Below are positions 38,946 to 46,269 of a stretch of DNA of 46,269 nucleotides, piece after piece. The notes under the pieces were generated by a model that was not told the DNA's origin, ran no database searches, and was given only the letters and a program-made list of their open reading frames with translations. Position 1 is the first letter of the stretch. Every line of letters begins with the position of its first letter. The position numbers and the translations under genes were made by a program. The stretch spans positions 1-46,269 of the forward strand of contig NZ_BCTT01000018.1 in the NCBI RefSeq assembly GCF_001590905.1, written 5' to 3'. Source of the stretch: Serratia grimesii NBRC 13537. GTDB lineage: Bacteria; Pseudomonadota; Gammaproteobacteria; Enterobacterales; Enterobacteriaceae.

Positions 38946-39629
38946 GTGAAGAAAATAACACTGGCCCTGTTTTTAGCGGCAGGGGCACTTTCGTTACTGG
39001 GATGTAATAACCACTACCAGCCGAAAGAACAACCACTTCAAGCGATGCAACAAAGCTACCAAGGTATTTTGCCTTGCGCTGATTGTGGTGGCCTGGATAC
39101 TGCGTTGTTCCTGGATAAAGACGGCACTTTTGTGTTGCAGGAAACCTATCGCGGCACTAAAGATGGCGATCAAACCTTTGCTGATTACGGCAAATGGGCG
39201 CGTACAGCGGATAAGTTAGTACTGACCGACAGCCGTGGTGATAAACGTTATTTCCGCCCGGTAGGTAAAAGCCTGGAAATGCTTGATCAAACTGGCGCTG
39301 TGATTGAGTCTCAGCTGAATTACCGCCTTGATCCTGTAGAAAAGGCATTGCCGAAGACACCTATGTCGCTGAAAGGCAGTTACACCTACATGGCGGATGC
39401 GGCAGTGTTTAAAGACTGTGCCACAGGCCAGACTTTCCCGGTCGATAATACTATCGCGCTGGAGCAAGGTTATGCCAAGGCCTACAAAACCCCGGGCGAA
39501 CCAGTGTTCCTGACCCTGAATGGCCACTTTAGCGTTCAGCCCTCAATGGAAGATGGGCTAACCGAGAAAGCACTGGTGCCTGACGGCAAAATTGCTTTCG
39601 ACCGCAGTAAAAATTGCGACAGTAAATAA
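38946..39629 (+). CDS. nlpE: Outer-membrane lipoprotein NlpE (CutF)
   Basis: Surface-sensing and lipoprotein-trafficking lipoprotein that activates the CpxAR envelope stress system. 227 residues against 236 in E. coli. The signal peptide ends at a lipobox LLGC20, followed by NN rather than Asp, as in outer-membrane lipoproteins. The N-terminal domain has a CxxC pair (C44 and C47, PCADCGGLDT). The C-terminal OB-like domain has two further cysteines (near residue 158, in FKDCATGQTFPV, and at SKNCDSK), as in E. coli, where a disulfide there is used to sense redox state. It stands alone with its own terminator, convergent with proS. Confidence 0.93.
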   Translation: MKKITLALFLAAGALSLLGCNNHYQPKEQPLQAMQQSYQGILPCADCGGLDTALFLDKDGTFVLQETYRGTKDGDQTFADYGKWARTADKLVLTDSRGDKRYFRPVGKSLEMLDQTGAVIESQLNYRLDPVEKALPKTPMSLKGSYTYMADAAVFKDCATGQTFPVDNTIALEQGYAKAYKTPGEPVFLTLNGHFSVQPSMEDGLTEKALVPDGKIAFDRSKNCDSK

Positions 39630-39636
39630 GCGTCAT

Positions 39637-39662
39637 AAAAAAACCCGCCTCGGCGGGTTTTT
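39637..39662. terminator. Bidirectional terminator between nlpE and proS
   Basis: AAACCCGC, loop CTCG, GCGGGTTT with T-runs on both strands. It terminates nlpE on the plus strand and proS on the minus strand. Confidence 0.92.
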
Positions 39663-39680
39663 CGTTTCTGCTATAGCGGA

Positions 39681-41399
39681 TTAGCGCTTGATCTGGCCTA
39701 ACAGGAAATCAACGATTTCGCCGGTCTTGATCATGCGTTTCTCGCCGACACGGCGGTTTTTGTACTCAATCTCTTCGGTGTCGAGGTTACGATCGCCGAT
39801 AACGATAGAGTGCGGTACGCCAATCAGTTCCATATCTGCAAACATCACACCTGGACGCTCTTTACGGTCATCGAGAATTACGTCGATGCCGTGTGAACGC
39901 AGGGTGTTGTACAGCTCTTCCGCCAGTGCTTGTACGCGGAAAGACTTGTGCATGTTCATTGGCAGAATTGCCACCTGGAATGGAGCGATAGCATCCGGCC
40001 AGATAATGCCGCGTTCGTCATGGTTCTGCTCGATAGCTGCAGCGACCACACGGGTCACCCCGATACCGTAACAACCCATGGTCAGTACCTGATTGCGACC
40101 GTCTTCACCCTGAACGGTGGCTTTCATCGCTTCGGAGTATTTGGTACCGAGCTGGAAGATATGGCCTACTTCGATACCGCGTTTGATCAACAGCGTACCT
40201 TTACCATCCGGGCTGGCATCGCCTTCTACAACGTTACGGATATCGGCAACGTGTGGCAACGGCAGATCGCGTTCCCAGTTGATACCAAAGTAATGCTTAC
40301 CGTCGATATTAGCGCCGGCGCCGAAGTCACTCATCGCTGCTACGCTGCGATCGGCCACGACAGGAACCTGCAAATTGACTGGACCGAGTGAACCTGGACC
40401 AGCACCGATGATAGCGCGGATTTCTTCTTCGGTAGCGAAAACCAATGGAGCCGCAACCTGCGGCAGCTTCTCGGCTTTAATTTCGTTCAGCTCGTGATCG
40501 CCACGAACCAGCAGGGCAACCAGCTTGTGGCCGCTTTCTTCTTTGGCACGTACCAACAGCGTTTTAACGGTTTTTGTCACTGGCAGCTGGAATTGTTCTA
40601 CCAGCTCGGTGATTGTTTTGGCGTTTGGCGTATCCACAATGCGCAGTTCTTCACTGGCTGCGGCACGCGGCTCCGCTGGGGCAACGGCTTCTGCCAGTTC
40701 AATATTGGCGGCAAAGTCGGACCCGGTGGAAAATACGATATCGTCTTCACCGCTGTCAGCCAGCACCTGGAACTCATGTGATGCGCTACCGCCAATAGAG
40801 CCGGTATCGGCATGTACCGGACGGAAGTCCAGGCCCATACGGCTGAAGATTTTGCTGTAGGCTTCGTACATCGCATCGTAGGTCGCTTGCAGCGATTCCT
40901 GCGTGGTGTGGAACGAATAAGCGTCCTTCATCAGGAATTCGCGAGAACGCATCACACCGAAACGTGGGCGTACTTCATCCCGGAACTTGGTCTGAATCTG
41001 GAAGAAGTTCAGCGGAAGCTGCTTGTAAGAACTGATCTCGTTACGGATCAGATCGGTGATCACTTCTTCGTGCGTTGGACCCAGCACGAACGGGCGATCG
41101 CCGCGATCGACAAAGCGCAACAGCTCAGGGCCATACTGTTCCCAACGGCCACTTTCCTGCCACAGATCGGCAGGCTGTACCACCGGCATACACACTTCGA
41201 TCGCGTTAGCATTGTTCATTTCTTCGCGAACGATGTTTTCAACCTTTTTCAGAACGCGCAGACCGGTTGGCAGCCAGGTATAAAGACCCGAGGCCAGTTT
41301 GCGAATCATCCCGGCGCGTAGCATCAGCTGGTGGCTGATCACTTCGGCATCGGCAGGTGTCTCCTTCAGGGTGGAGAGCAGATATTGGCTAGTACGCAT
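39681..41399 (-). CDS. proS: Prolyl-tRNA synthetase
   Basis: Class II aminoacyl-tRNA synthetase charging tRNA-Pro. The 572 residues equal the bacterial-type E. coli enzyme. Motif 1 contains [16 protein letters not shown] near residue 45. Motif 2 region [13 protein letters not shown] is near residue 107. The inserted YbaK-like editing domain, which clears Ala-tRNA-Pro, occupies about residues 225-400. Motif 3 [13 protein letters not shown] is near residue 443. The C-terminal anticodon domain ends the protein. It is transcribed from a region upstream of 41400 and is separated from trmO by 120 bases. Confidence 0.97.
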   Translation of the reverse strand: MRTSQYLLSTLKETPADAEVISHQLMLRAGMIRKLASGLYTWLPTGLRVLKKVENIVREEMNNANAIEVCMPVVQPADLWQESGRWEQYGPELLRFVDRGDRPFVLGPTHEEVITDLIRNEISSYKQLPLNFFQIQTKFRDEVRPRFGVMRSREFLMKDAYSFHTTQESLQATYDAMYEAYSKIFSRMGLDFRPVHADTGSIGGSASHEFQVLADSGEDDIVFSTGSDFAANIELAEAVAPAEPRAAASEELRIVDTPNAKTITELVEQFQLPVTKTVKTLLVRAKEESGHKLVALLVRGDHELNEIKAEKLPQVAAPLVFATEEEIRAIIGAGPGSLGPVNLQVPVVADRSVAAMSDFGAGANIDGKHYFGINWERDLPLPHVADIRNVVEGDASPDGKGTLLIKRGIEVGHIFQLGTKYSEAMKATVQGEDGRNQVLTMGCYGIGVTRVVAAAIEQNHDERGIIWPDAIAPFQVAILPMNMHKSFRVQALAEELYNTLRSHGIDVILDDRKERPGVMFADMELIGVPHSIVIGDRNLDTEEIEYKNRRVGEKRMIKTGEIVDFLLGQIKR

Positions 41400-41519
41400 G
41401 GTGTTTTGGTTCCGTTAGAACTGCAAATTGCATTGGGCAGCCACAGTGGCGGCCAAAAGTGACAAAAGTGGTTTAGTTTACCAGTGCGAGCGGGTTGTCA
41501 AAAGAGAGACGGTGGAATT

Positions 41520-42227
41520 TTAACGCAGGTCGAGAGACAGCACCTCGGTTTGTTGACCCACAACTCGCCAGCGCACGTTGAAATCCAGTAACCAGACCGC
41601 GTAATCCCGTTCCGCTTGTTGCCCCTTACGGTAGGCTGGCCGGGGATCTTGAGCCAGAACCTGAGTGATAAAACGTCGTAACTGCGGATAGCGCTTCTGA
41701 TGTTGCTGTATCTGCTGTTCCGCCTCAGGTGCAAAAAACACCGGCATATCACCGGCAGGCGCTGACTGAGCAAATCCGGCACGTGCCTGTGGCTGGCTTT
41801 CGGCAAAGGGCAGGTAAGGTTTGATATCCACCACTGGCGTACCATCAACCAGATCGAGACTGCCCAATTCAAGTACGACATCGCTTCCCTGAACCCGCAC
41901 GTTTTTTAATTCAATCAGCGACATACCGAGCGGATTCGGACGGAAAGTCGAACGAGTAGCGAATACTCCCATACGCGCGTTGCCACCGAGGCGGGGTGGG
42001 CGGACGGTTGGCCGCCAGCCACCTTCCATGGTTTGATGGAAAATAAACATCACCCAAAGATGGCTGAACTCATTGAGGCCGCGTACTGCTTCCGCCTGGT
42101 TATAGGGCGGCAGCAGTACTAACTCGCCGCCACCGTCTTCCACCAACCCTGGTTGACGAGGGACGGCGAATTTTTCTTTATACGGTGAACGGATAGTTCC
42201 GATCTGATTGAAAACAAACTCGGTCAT
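41520..42227 (-). CDS. trmO: tRNA (adenine(37)-N6)-methyltransferase TrmO (TsaA/YaeB)
   Basis: Uses S-adenosylmethionine to methylate threonylcarbamoyl-adenosine 37 in tRNA-Thr (t6A to m6t6A). 235 residues as in E. coli. The N-terminal beta-barrel TsaA domain contains FNQIGTIRSPYKEKFAVPRQPG, RPNPLGMSLIELKNVRV and LDLVDGTPVVDIKPYL. A smaller C-terminal domain follows. Its start overlaps the stop of rcsF by four bases, so the two are coupled on one transcript, as in E. coli. Confidence 0.95.
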   Translation of the reverse strand: MTEFVFNQIGTIRSPYKEKFAVPRQPGLVEDGGGELVLLPPYNQAEAVRGLNEFSHLWVMFIFHQTMEGGWRPTVRPPRLGGNARMGVFATRSTFRPNPLGMSLIELKNVRVQGSDVVLELGSLDLVDGTPVVDIKPYLPFAESQPQARAGFAQSAPAGDMPVFFAPEAEQQIQQHQKRYPQLRRFITQVLAQDPRPAYRKGQQAERDYAVWLLDFNVRWRVVGQQTEVLSLDLR

Positions 42228-42628
42228 TTGGACGAAACGTTAAGCGCTGAGCCTTGGCAAATGGCCTGTTGGTAACAACCAGCAACGCCACTGACAATCT
42301 GGCAGTCGTGCAATAGCACAGCATTTGCTTTCATGTAGGAAGCGCGGATTTGCATGCGTTTACGGGCGGTTGCCAGGTTAGGTGGAGAGTCCTGCACCGT
42401 CGTCTGGCAAGATTCGCCGGAGACTTCACCCAGATCGCGGAATGGCTTACCGACTAACTCTTCTGCACTTTTGTACAGTTTAACCGGCGCCGGACGTGCC
42501 GCTGAGGTCGTTTTCGTCGGCGCTGTTGCTACCGGTTTGCTGGTGCTGTTTGTTGAGGGGGGCGCGAAACGTTGCGACGAACACCCTGCTAGCGCAAGCG
42601 CTAACAAACAGAGAGGTAAAGCACGCAT
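42224..42628 (-). CDS. rcsF: Outer-membrane stress-sensor lipoprotein RcsF
   Basis: Lipoprotein that senses outer-membrane and peptidoglycan damage and turns on the Rcs phosphorelay through IgaA. 134 residues, equal to E. coli. The lipobox LAGC16 is followed by SS, an outer-membrane sorting pattern, and by a Pro/Thr/Ser-rich linker (residues 20-50). The folded domain has all four cysteines at E. coli numbering: C74, C109, C118 and C124. In E. coli these form two non-consecutive disulfides. Overlaps trmO. Upstream is a palindrome-rich stretch without a clear promoter. Confidence 0.95.
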   Translation of the reverse strand: MRALPLCLLALALAGCSSQRFAPPSTNSTSKPVATAPTKTTSAARPAPVKLYKSAEELVGKPFRDLGEVSGESCQTTVQDSPPNLATARKRMQIRASYMKANAVLLHDCQIVSGVAGCYQQAICQGSALNVSSK

Positions 42629-42693
42629 TGAGATTCCTCTGCCTTGATGGAATATAGAAGTGGCGCTATTGAAGCAATCTATCGTGGAAATAA

Positions 42694-42863
42694 CAAGACG
42701 GGCTGGAGCCCGTCTAGATATAAGACAAGCACCCGAAAATTGTGGTTTTCGGGTGCTTGGGGTAATTCAGAAGATCTAATTCTTTGTTTTCATTACGACT
42801 AAATCATTATTTTTAGTCGCAAAGAACTATGCCAACTCTCTCGACGGGCCGTAGCCCGTCTTG
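42694..42863. repeat. Palindrome cluster between rcsF and metQ
   Basis: Four hairpins fill the 266-bp gap: AGACGGGCT/AGCCCGTCT (42696-42715); a perfect 14-bp stem CAAGCACCCGAAAA/TTTTCGGGTGCTTG (42726-42759); a two-part stem TTCTTTG plus CGACTAAA pairing with TTTAGTCG plus CAAAGAA (42780-42826); and GACGGGC/GCCCGTC (42843-42860). The outer two are inverted copies of one another (18 of 21 bases over 42694-42714 and 42843-42863), so the whole block has terminal inverted repeats. One hairpin may end metNIQ transcripts, but T-runs are weak. A small non-coding repeat element is the other explanation. Confidence 0.6.
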
Positions 42864-42894
42864 CAATTATAGGAATAAAATCGGTAATTAATGA

Positions 42895-43710
42895 TTACCA
42901 ACCTTTAACTGCACCACCGTTAAAGATCTTGTTGGCTGCTTCATTCACTTCGTCAGATTGGTAAGCCTGAACGAATTTCTTCACGTTCTCCGCGTCTTTG
43001 TTATCTTCGCGGGCAACCAGCAGGTTAACGTAAGGTGAGTCTTTACCTTCAACGAACAGGCCGTCTTTCGCTGGGGTCAGGCCAATCTGGCTGGCGTAAG
43101 TGGTATTGATTACGGCCAATGCGATTTGCTGATCATCGAGTGAGCGTGGCAATTGTGGTGCTTCCAGCTCGACCAGTTTCAGATTTTTCGGGTTCTCAGT
43201 CACGTCCAGTACGGTCGGCAGCAGGCCAACACCGTCTTTCAGTTTGATCAGGTTAACCTTCTGCAACAGCAGCAGGGAACGGCCCAGATTAGTTGGATCA
43301 TTAGGCAGGGCAACCTGGGAACCGTCTTTCAGTTCGTCCAGAGATTTGATTTTCTTGGAGTAACCGGCAATCGGATACACGAAGGTATTACCGACTGCGA
43401 CCAGTTTGTAACCGCGATCCTTGATTTGCTGATCCAGATACGGTTTGTGCTGGAAGGCGTTCAGATCGATGTCACCTTTGCTCAGCGCTTCGTTTGGCAG
43501 TACGTAGTCATTGAAGGTTACCAGCTCGACGTCCAGACCGTATTTCTCTTTCGCCACTTTTTGCGCGATTTCGGCGACTTGCTGTTCAGCACCGACAATG
43601 ACACCGACTTTAATATGGTTCGGATCTTTTTCTTCTTGACCACAGCCTACCAGAGCCAGAGTACCGATCAGTGCGCCGATTGCTGCGATGGATTTAAATT
43701 TTAACGACAT
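42895..43710 (-). CDS. metQ: D-/L-methionine-binding lipoprotein MetQ
   Basis: Substrate-binding protein of the MetNIQ methionine importer, tethered to the outer face of the inner membrane. 271 residues as in E. coli. The lipobox LVGC23 ends the signal peptide, with GQ following. The NlpA/MetQ family core is clear: HIKVGVIVGAEQQVAEIAQKVA near residue 33, FNDYVLPNEALSKGDIDLNAFQHKPYLDQ near residue 65 and ALPNDPTNLGRSLLLLQ near residue 133. It is the last gene of metN-metI-metQ and lies 60 bases after metI. Confidence 0.96.
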   Translation of the reverse strand: MSLKFKSIAAIGALIGTLALVGCGQEEKDPNHIKVGVIVGAEQQVAEIAQKVAKEKYGLDVELVTFNDYVLPNEALSKGDIDLNAFQHKPYLDQQIKDRGYKLVAVGNTFVYPIAGYSKKIKSLDELKDGSQVALPNDPTNLGRSLLLLQKVNLIKLKDGVGLLPTVLDVTENPKNLKLVELEAPQLPRSLDDQQIALAVINTTYASQIGLTPAKDGLFVEGKDSPYVNLLVAREDNKDAENVKKFVQAYQSDEVNEAANKIFNGGAVKGW

Positions 43711-43770
43711 ATCCCTTCCTCATTAGACTCGCATTTGAAATACGCTGTGTGAGCGCAGTTGCTGTAAAAA

Positions 43771-44424
43771 CTACTTATGGGTAACGGCCTTGACGATCCG
43801 GTCACCGAAGAACTGAATCAGATAAACCAGCACCACCAGTAATACTAATACGGTATTCATTACTGTGGCGTTATAACCGATATAACCGTACTGATAACCA
43901 ATTTGCCCCAGACCACCTGCGCCAACAGCGCCGCCCATGGCGGAATAACCCACCAGAGTGATTAAGGTGATGGTGGCGGCGTTAACCAAACCCGGCAGGG
44001 CTTCAGGCAACAACACTTTTTTAATGATTTGCATTGGGGTTGCGCCCATCGCACGCGCAGCTTCCACCAGGCCAGACGGGATTTCCAACAGCGCGTTTTC
44101 TACCATACGGGCAATAAACGGTGCTGCACCCACGGTCAGTGGCACAATAGCCGCCTGCAGGCCGATCGACGTACCGACGATCAAGCGAGTAAATGGAATC
44201 ATCCACACCAACAGGATAATGAAGGGGATGGAACGGAAAACGTTCACTAACCCAGACAGTGTTCTATATAGCGTATTATTGGCGGCGATTTGCCCCGGAC
44301 GAGTCACATACAACAGCACGCCAACCGGCAAGCCGAGCACGAAACCGAAGAAGCCGGAGACAAAGGTCATCATGACGGTTTCCCACACGCCACGAGCCAT
44401 TAACCACATCATTGCCTCAGACAT
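43771..44424 (-). CDS. metI: Methionine ABC transporter permease MetI
   Basis: Inner-membrane channel subunit of MetNIQ. The 217 residues contain five hydrophobic spans as in the E. coli structure. The coupling-helix EAA loop ([25 protein letters not shown]) lies near residue 122, with the [23 protein letters not shown] region after it. It overlaps the end of metN by eight bases, so translation is coupled. Confidence 0.96.
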   Translation of the reverse strand: MSEAMMWLMARGVWETVMMTFVSGFFGFVLGLPVGVLLYVTRPGQIAANNTLYRTLSGLVNVFRSIPFIILLVWMIPFTRLIVGTSIGLQAAIVPLTVGAAPFIARMVENALLEIPSGLVEAARAMGATPMQIIKKVLLPEALPGLVNAATITLITLVGYSAMGGAVGAGGLGQIGYQYGYIGYNATVMNTVLVLLVVLVYLIQFFGDRIVKAVTHK

Positions 44425-45448
44425 AACCCAGAACCTCTACTTTTACCTGATTTTCCTGCAGGAACTTAATCGTTGCCAATGCGTCTTCATCACTGCCGTG
44501 GAGCTCCGCGAGCATCACGCCGAATTTAACGCCACCGGCATAGTCCATCTGCGCACTGATGATGTTGTTGTTCACGTTGAAACGACGAGCGGCTTCTGAC
44601 AGCAGCGGCGCATCAACGGACTGGCCGGTGAACTCCAGACGTAATAGCGGCTGACGGCCACCACTGCGTTCAGGCGCCAGGCGTTTGGCATAGTCATCCG
44701 GGATATCCAGATGCAGTGTGGATTGAATGAACTGTTGGGCCAGCGGGGTTTTCGGGTGCGAGAACACTTCGCTGACGCTGTCTTTTTCAATCAGTTGGCC
44801 CTGGCTGATGACCGCAACCTGATCGCAGATGCGTTTCACCACGTCCATTTCATGCGTGATCAACAGAATAGTCAGACCAAGACGGCGGTTAATGTCTTTC
44901 AGCAGTTCCAGAATTGAGCGGGTGGTGGCCGGATCCAGCGCGCTGGTGGCTTCATCGCACAGCAGGACTTTGGGTTGGCTTGCCAGTGCACGGGCAATGG
45001 CCACACGTTGCTTCTGGCCGCCCGACAGGTTAGCCGGATAAGCATCATGCTTATCTGACAAACCGACCAGTTCCAGTAATTCGGTCACGCGTTTTTTGAT
45101 TTCAGCGCGTGGGGTGTTATCGAGTTCGAGCGGTAAAGAAACGTTGCCGAACACAGTACGGGAAGACAACAGGTTAAAGTGTTGGAAAATCATGCCAATC
45201 TGACGGCGTGCACGCGTCAGTTCGCTTTCAGACAGCGAAGTCAAATCCTGCCCGTCGACCAGTACCTGGCCAGAGGTTGGGCGCTCAAGCATGTTGGCGC
45301 AGCGGATCAATGTACTTTTACCGGCGCCTGATGCACCGATAACGCCATAAATTTGCCCGGCAGGGACGTGAAGAGTCACGTCGGAGAGCGCGTTAATCGT
45401 GCGCGAACCCTGCTGGAACACTTTGGTGATGTTAGAAAGTTTAATCAT
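44417..45448 (-). CDS. metN: Methionine ABC transporter ATP-binding protein MetN
   Basis: ATPase driving methionine uptake. 343 residues as in E. coli. The Walker [10 protein letters not shown] is at residues 38-46, the ABC signature LSGGQKQR near residue 140, and Walker [13 protein letters not shown] near residue 160. The C-terminal NIL/C2 domain (about 265-343) binds methionine and gives transinhibition in E. coli. It is first in the operon. Its promoter is covered by tandem Met boxes, so MetJ with S-adenosylmethionine is expected to repress it. Confidence 0.97.
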   Translation of the reverse strand: MIKLSNITKVFQQGSRTINALSDVTLHVPAGQIYGVIGASGAGKSTLIRCANMLERPTSGQVLVDGQDLTSLSESELTRARRQIGMIFQHFNLLSSRTVFGNVSLPLELDNTPRAEIKKRVTELLELVGLSDKHDAYPANLSGGQKQRVAIARALASQPKVLLCDEATSALDPATTRSILELLKDINRRLGLTILLITHEMDVVKRICDQVAVISQGQLIEKDSVSEVFSHPKTPLAQQFIQSTLHLDIPDDYAKRLAPERSGGRQPLLRLEFTGQSVDAPLLSEAARRFNVNNNIISAQMDYAGGVKFGVMLAELHGSDEDALATIKFLQENQVKVEVLGYV

Positions 45449-45493
45449 ATTCTTCTTATTTTAGCTTGGTTGCCCGTGGCTAGATAAAAGTAA

Positions 45494-45513
45494 ACCTTGG
45501 CGTGGACCAAGGT
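45494..45513 (-). repeat. Hairpin in the metN 5' untranslated leader
   Basis: ACCTTGG and CCAAGGT form a perfect 7-bp stem with a 6-base loop between the Met-box promoter and the metN start. It is too small for a known SAM riboswitch. Its role is unknown. Confidence 0.4.
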
Positions 45514-45520
45514 ATGACTC

Positions 45521-45552
45521 AGATGTTAAGGCGTCTAGACGTCTAAGTCAAC
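45521..45552 (-). promoter_or_regulatory. metN promoter with four tandem MetJ boxes
   Basis: Four adjacent 8-bp units, AGATGTTA, AGGCGTCT, AGACGTCT and AAGTCAAC, match the MetJ consensus AGACGTCT with the third perfect. On the minus strand they coincide with a TTGACT -35 and TAACAT -10 spaced 17 bases apart. A MetJ array bound cooperatively would cover the whole promoter. MetJ control of metNIQ is established in E. coli. Confidence 0.88.
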
Positions 45553-45635
45553 GATCAACGCTGTTCTCTTCCGTTCTCAGCGCTGGGTAAAACATGCGAT
45601 ACTGTGTACGTTTTCAGGCCCTCAGGAGCAAACCG

Positions 45636-46199
45636 GTGACACAAAGCGTTCCAGCAATTTTTCTCGATCGTGATGGCACGATTAATGTTGACCATGGCTA
45701 CGTCCATGAAATCGATAACTTCCACTTTATTGATGGCGTGATTGACGCTTGTCGCGAACTTAAAAAGATGGGCTTTGCTCTGGTATTGGTAACCAACCAG
45801 TCTGGCATCGCACGCGGTAAGTTCAGTGAAGACCAGTTTATGTACCTGACTGAATGGATGGATTGGTCGTTAGCCGATCGTGATGTTGATTTGGATGGCA
45901 TCTATTTCTGTCCGCATCATCCAGAAGCAGTAATAGAAGAGTTCCGCCAAGTGTGCGATTGCCGCAAGCCTCAACCTGGCATGTTGTTGCAGGCGCAGCA
46001 GGAATTGAACATTGATATGGCTGCTTCTTATATGGTTGGCGACAAACTGGAAGATATGCAGGCGGCAGTGGCGGCAGGTGTTGGTACAAAAGTACTGGTG
46101 CGCACCGGCAAGCCAGTCACTGAAGAAGGTGAGAAACTGGCAGATTGGGTGTTAAACAGCCTGGCAGACCTGCCGGAAGCCATCAAAAAGCGGGTTTAG
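45636..46199 (+). CDS. gmhB: D-glycero-beta-D-manno-heptose 1,7-bisphosphate 7-phosphatase
   Basis: HAD-family phosphatase in synthesis of ADP-heptose for the LPS inner core. I chose the GTG after AGGAG, giving [14 protein letters not shown] and 187 residues (E. coli 191); an ATG 14 codons earlier has no good ribosome site. The nucleophile and acid/base aspartates are D11 and D13 in [21 protein letters not shown] provides motif II, and a zinc-binding group CPHHP with CDCRKPQPG follows. [12 protein letters not shown] is the final metal motif. It is divergent from metN. In E. coli an rRNA operon follows; here the 70 bases after the stop show nothing recognisable before the window ends. Confidence 0.96.
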   Translation: MTQSVPAIFLDRDGTINVDHGYVHEIDNFHFIDGVIDACRELKKMGFALVLVTNQSGIARGKFSEDQFMYLTEWMDWSLADRDVDLDGIYFCPHHPEAVIEEFRQVCDCRKPQPGMLLQAQQELNIDMAASYMVGDKLEDMQAAVAAGVGTKVLVRTGKPVTEEGEKLADWVLNSLADLPEAIKKRV

Positions 46200-46269
46200 T
46201 AGACGTTATGCATGAATAGTGAGCAGTCAGATAAAAAGTGAATATTAATCCTTGTCATTCTGAGCTGGC

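Noticed and set aside
45449-45520. SAM riboswitch in the metN leader
   Set aside because: The leader is about 70 bases with one 7-bp hairpin; it lacks any SAM-riboswitch core, and Met boxes already explain control.

Overview
The window is chromosomal DNA of an enterobacterium. Gene order from dapD-glnD-map through rpsB-tsf-pyrH-frr-ispC-uppS-cdsA-rseP-bamA-skp-lpxD-fabZ-lpxA-lpxB-rnhB-dnaE-accA-ldcC to tilS-rof-yaeP-yaeQ-arfB-nlpE-proS-trmO-rcsF-metQIN-gmhB is the Escherichia coli '4-5 minute' order, and nearly every protein has the length and active-site residue numbering of its E. coli orthologue. Protein divergence from E. coli and the extra genes point to Yersiniaceae, most likely Serratia or a close relative. 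That genus call is inference from memory, not from a search. There are no tRNA or rRNA genes, insertion sequences, prophage genes or CRISPR arrays in view.

Layout. Positions 1-4524 (minus strand): dapD (lysine/peptidoglycan precursor), glnD (nitrogen sensing) and map (N-terminal Met removal). A 357-bp divergent spacer holds the map promoter, a 14-bp perfect inverted repeat, the rpsB promoter and the S2-binding leader. Positions 4882-24724 (plus strand): translation factors (rpsB, tsf, frr), UMP kinase, isoprenoid and lipid precursors (ispC, uppS, cdsA), then the envelope block rseP-bamA-skp-lpxD-fabZ-lpxA-lpxB, followed by rnhB, dnaE and accA. Two sigmaE-like promoters lie at the uppS/cdsA junction and inside rseP, upstream of the envelope genes. 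The ispC-uppS gap carries a promoter and a strong terminator about 125 nt apart, a candidate small RNA.

Positions 24836-35498 are the accessory part: ldcC (constitutive-type lysine decarboxylase), a divergent MarR regulator/thioredoxin-like pair with overlapping promoters and two likely operators, a YaeR-type VOC protein, and then cadC-cadB-cadA-dtpC. In E. coli the cad-dtpC group sits far away on the chromosome. Here both lysine decarboxylases, the lysine/cadaverine antiporter, the membrane pH/lysine sensor and a peptide transporter form one acid-response district.

Positions 35555-45448: tilS, a small periplasmic cytochrome c not present here in E. coli, rof/yaeP (minus), yaeQ, arfB and nlpE (plus), then proS, trmO, rcsF and the methionine transporter metNIQ (minus). 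metN has four tandem Met boxes over its promoter. gmhB (plus) closes the window, with nothing recognisable in the last 70 bases.

I do not see a clear new multi-gene system. The observations most worth following are the MarR protein with a four-cysteine tail and its thioredoxin-like partner, the ispC-uppS candidate RNA, the palindrome cluster between rcsF and metQ, and the merged lysine-decarboxylase locus.
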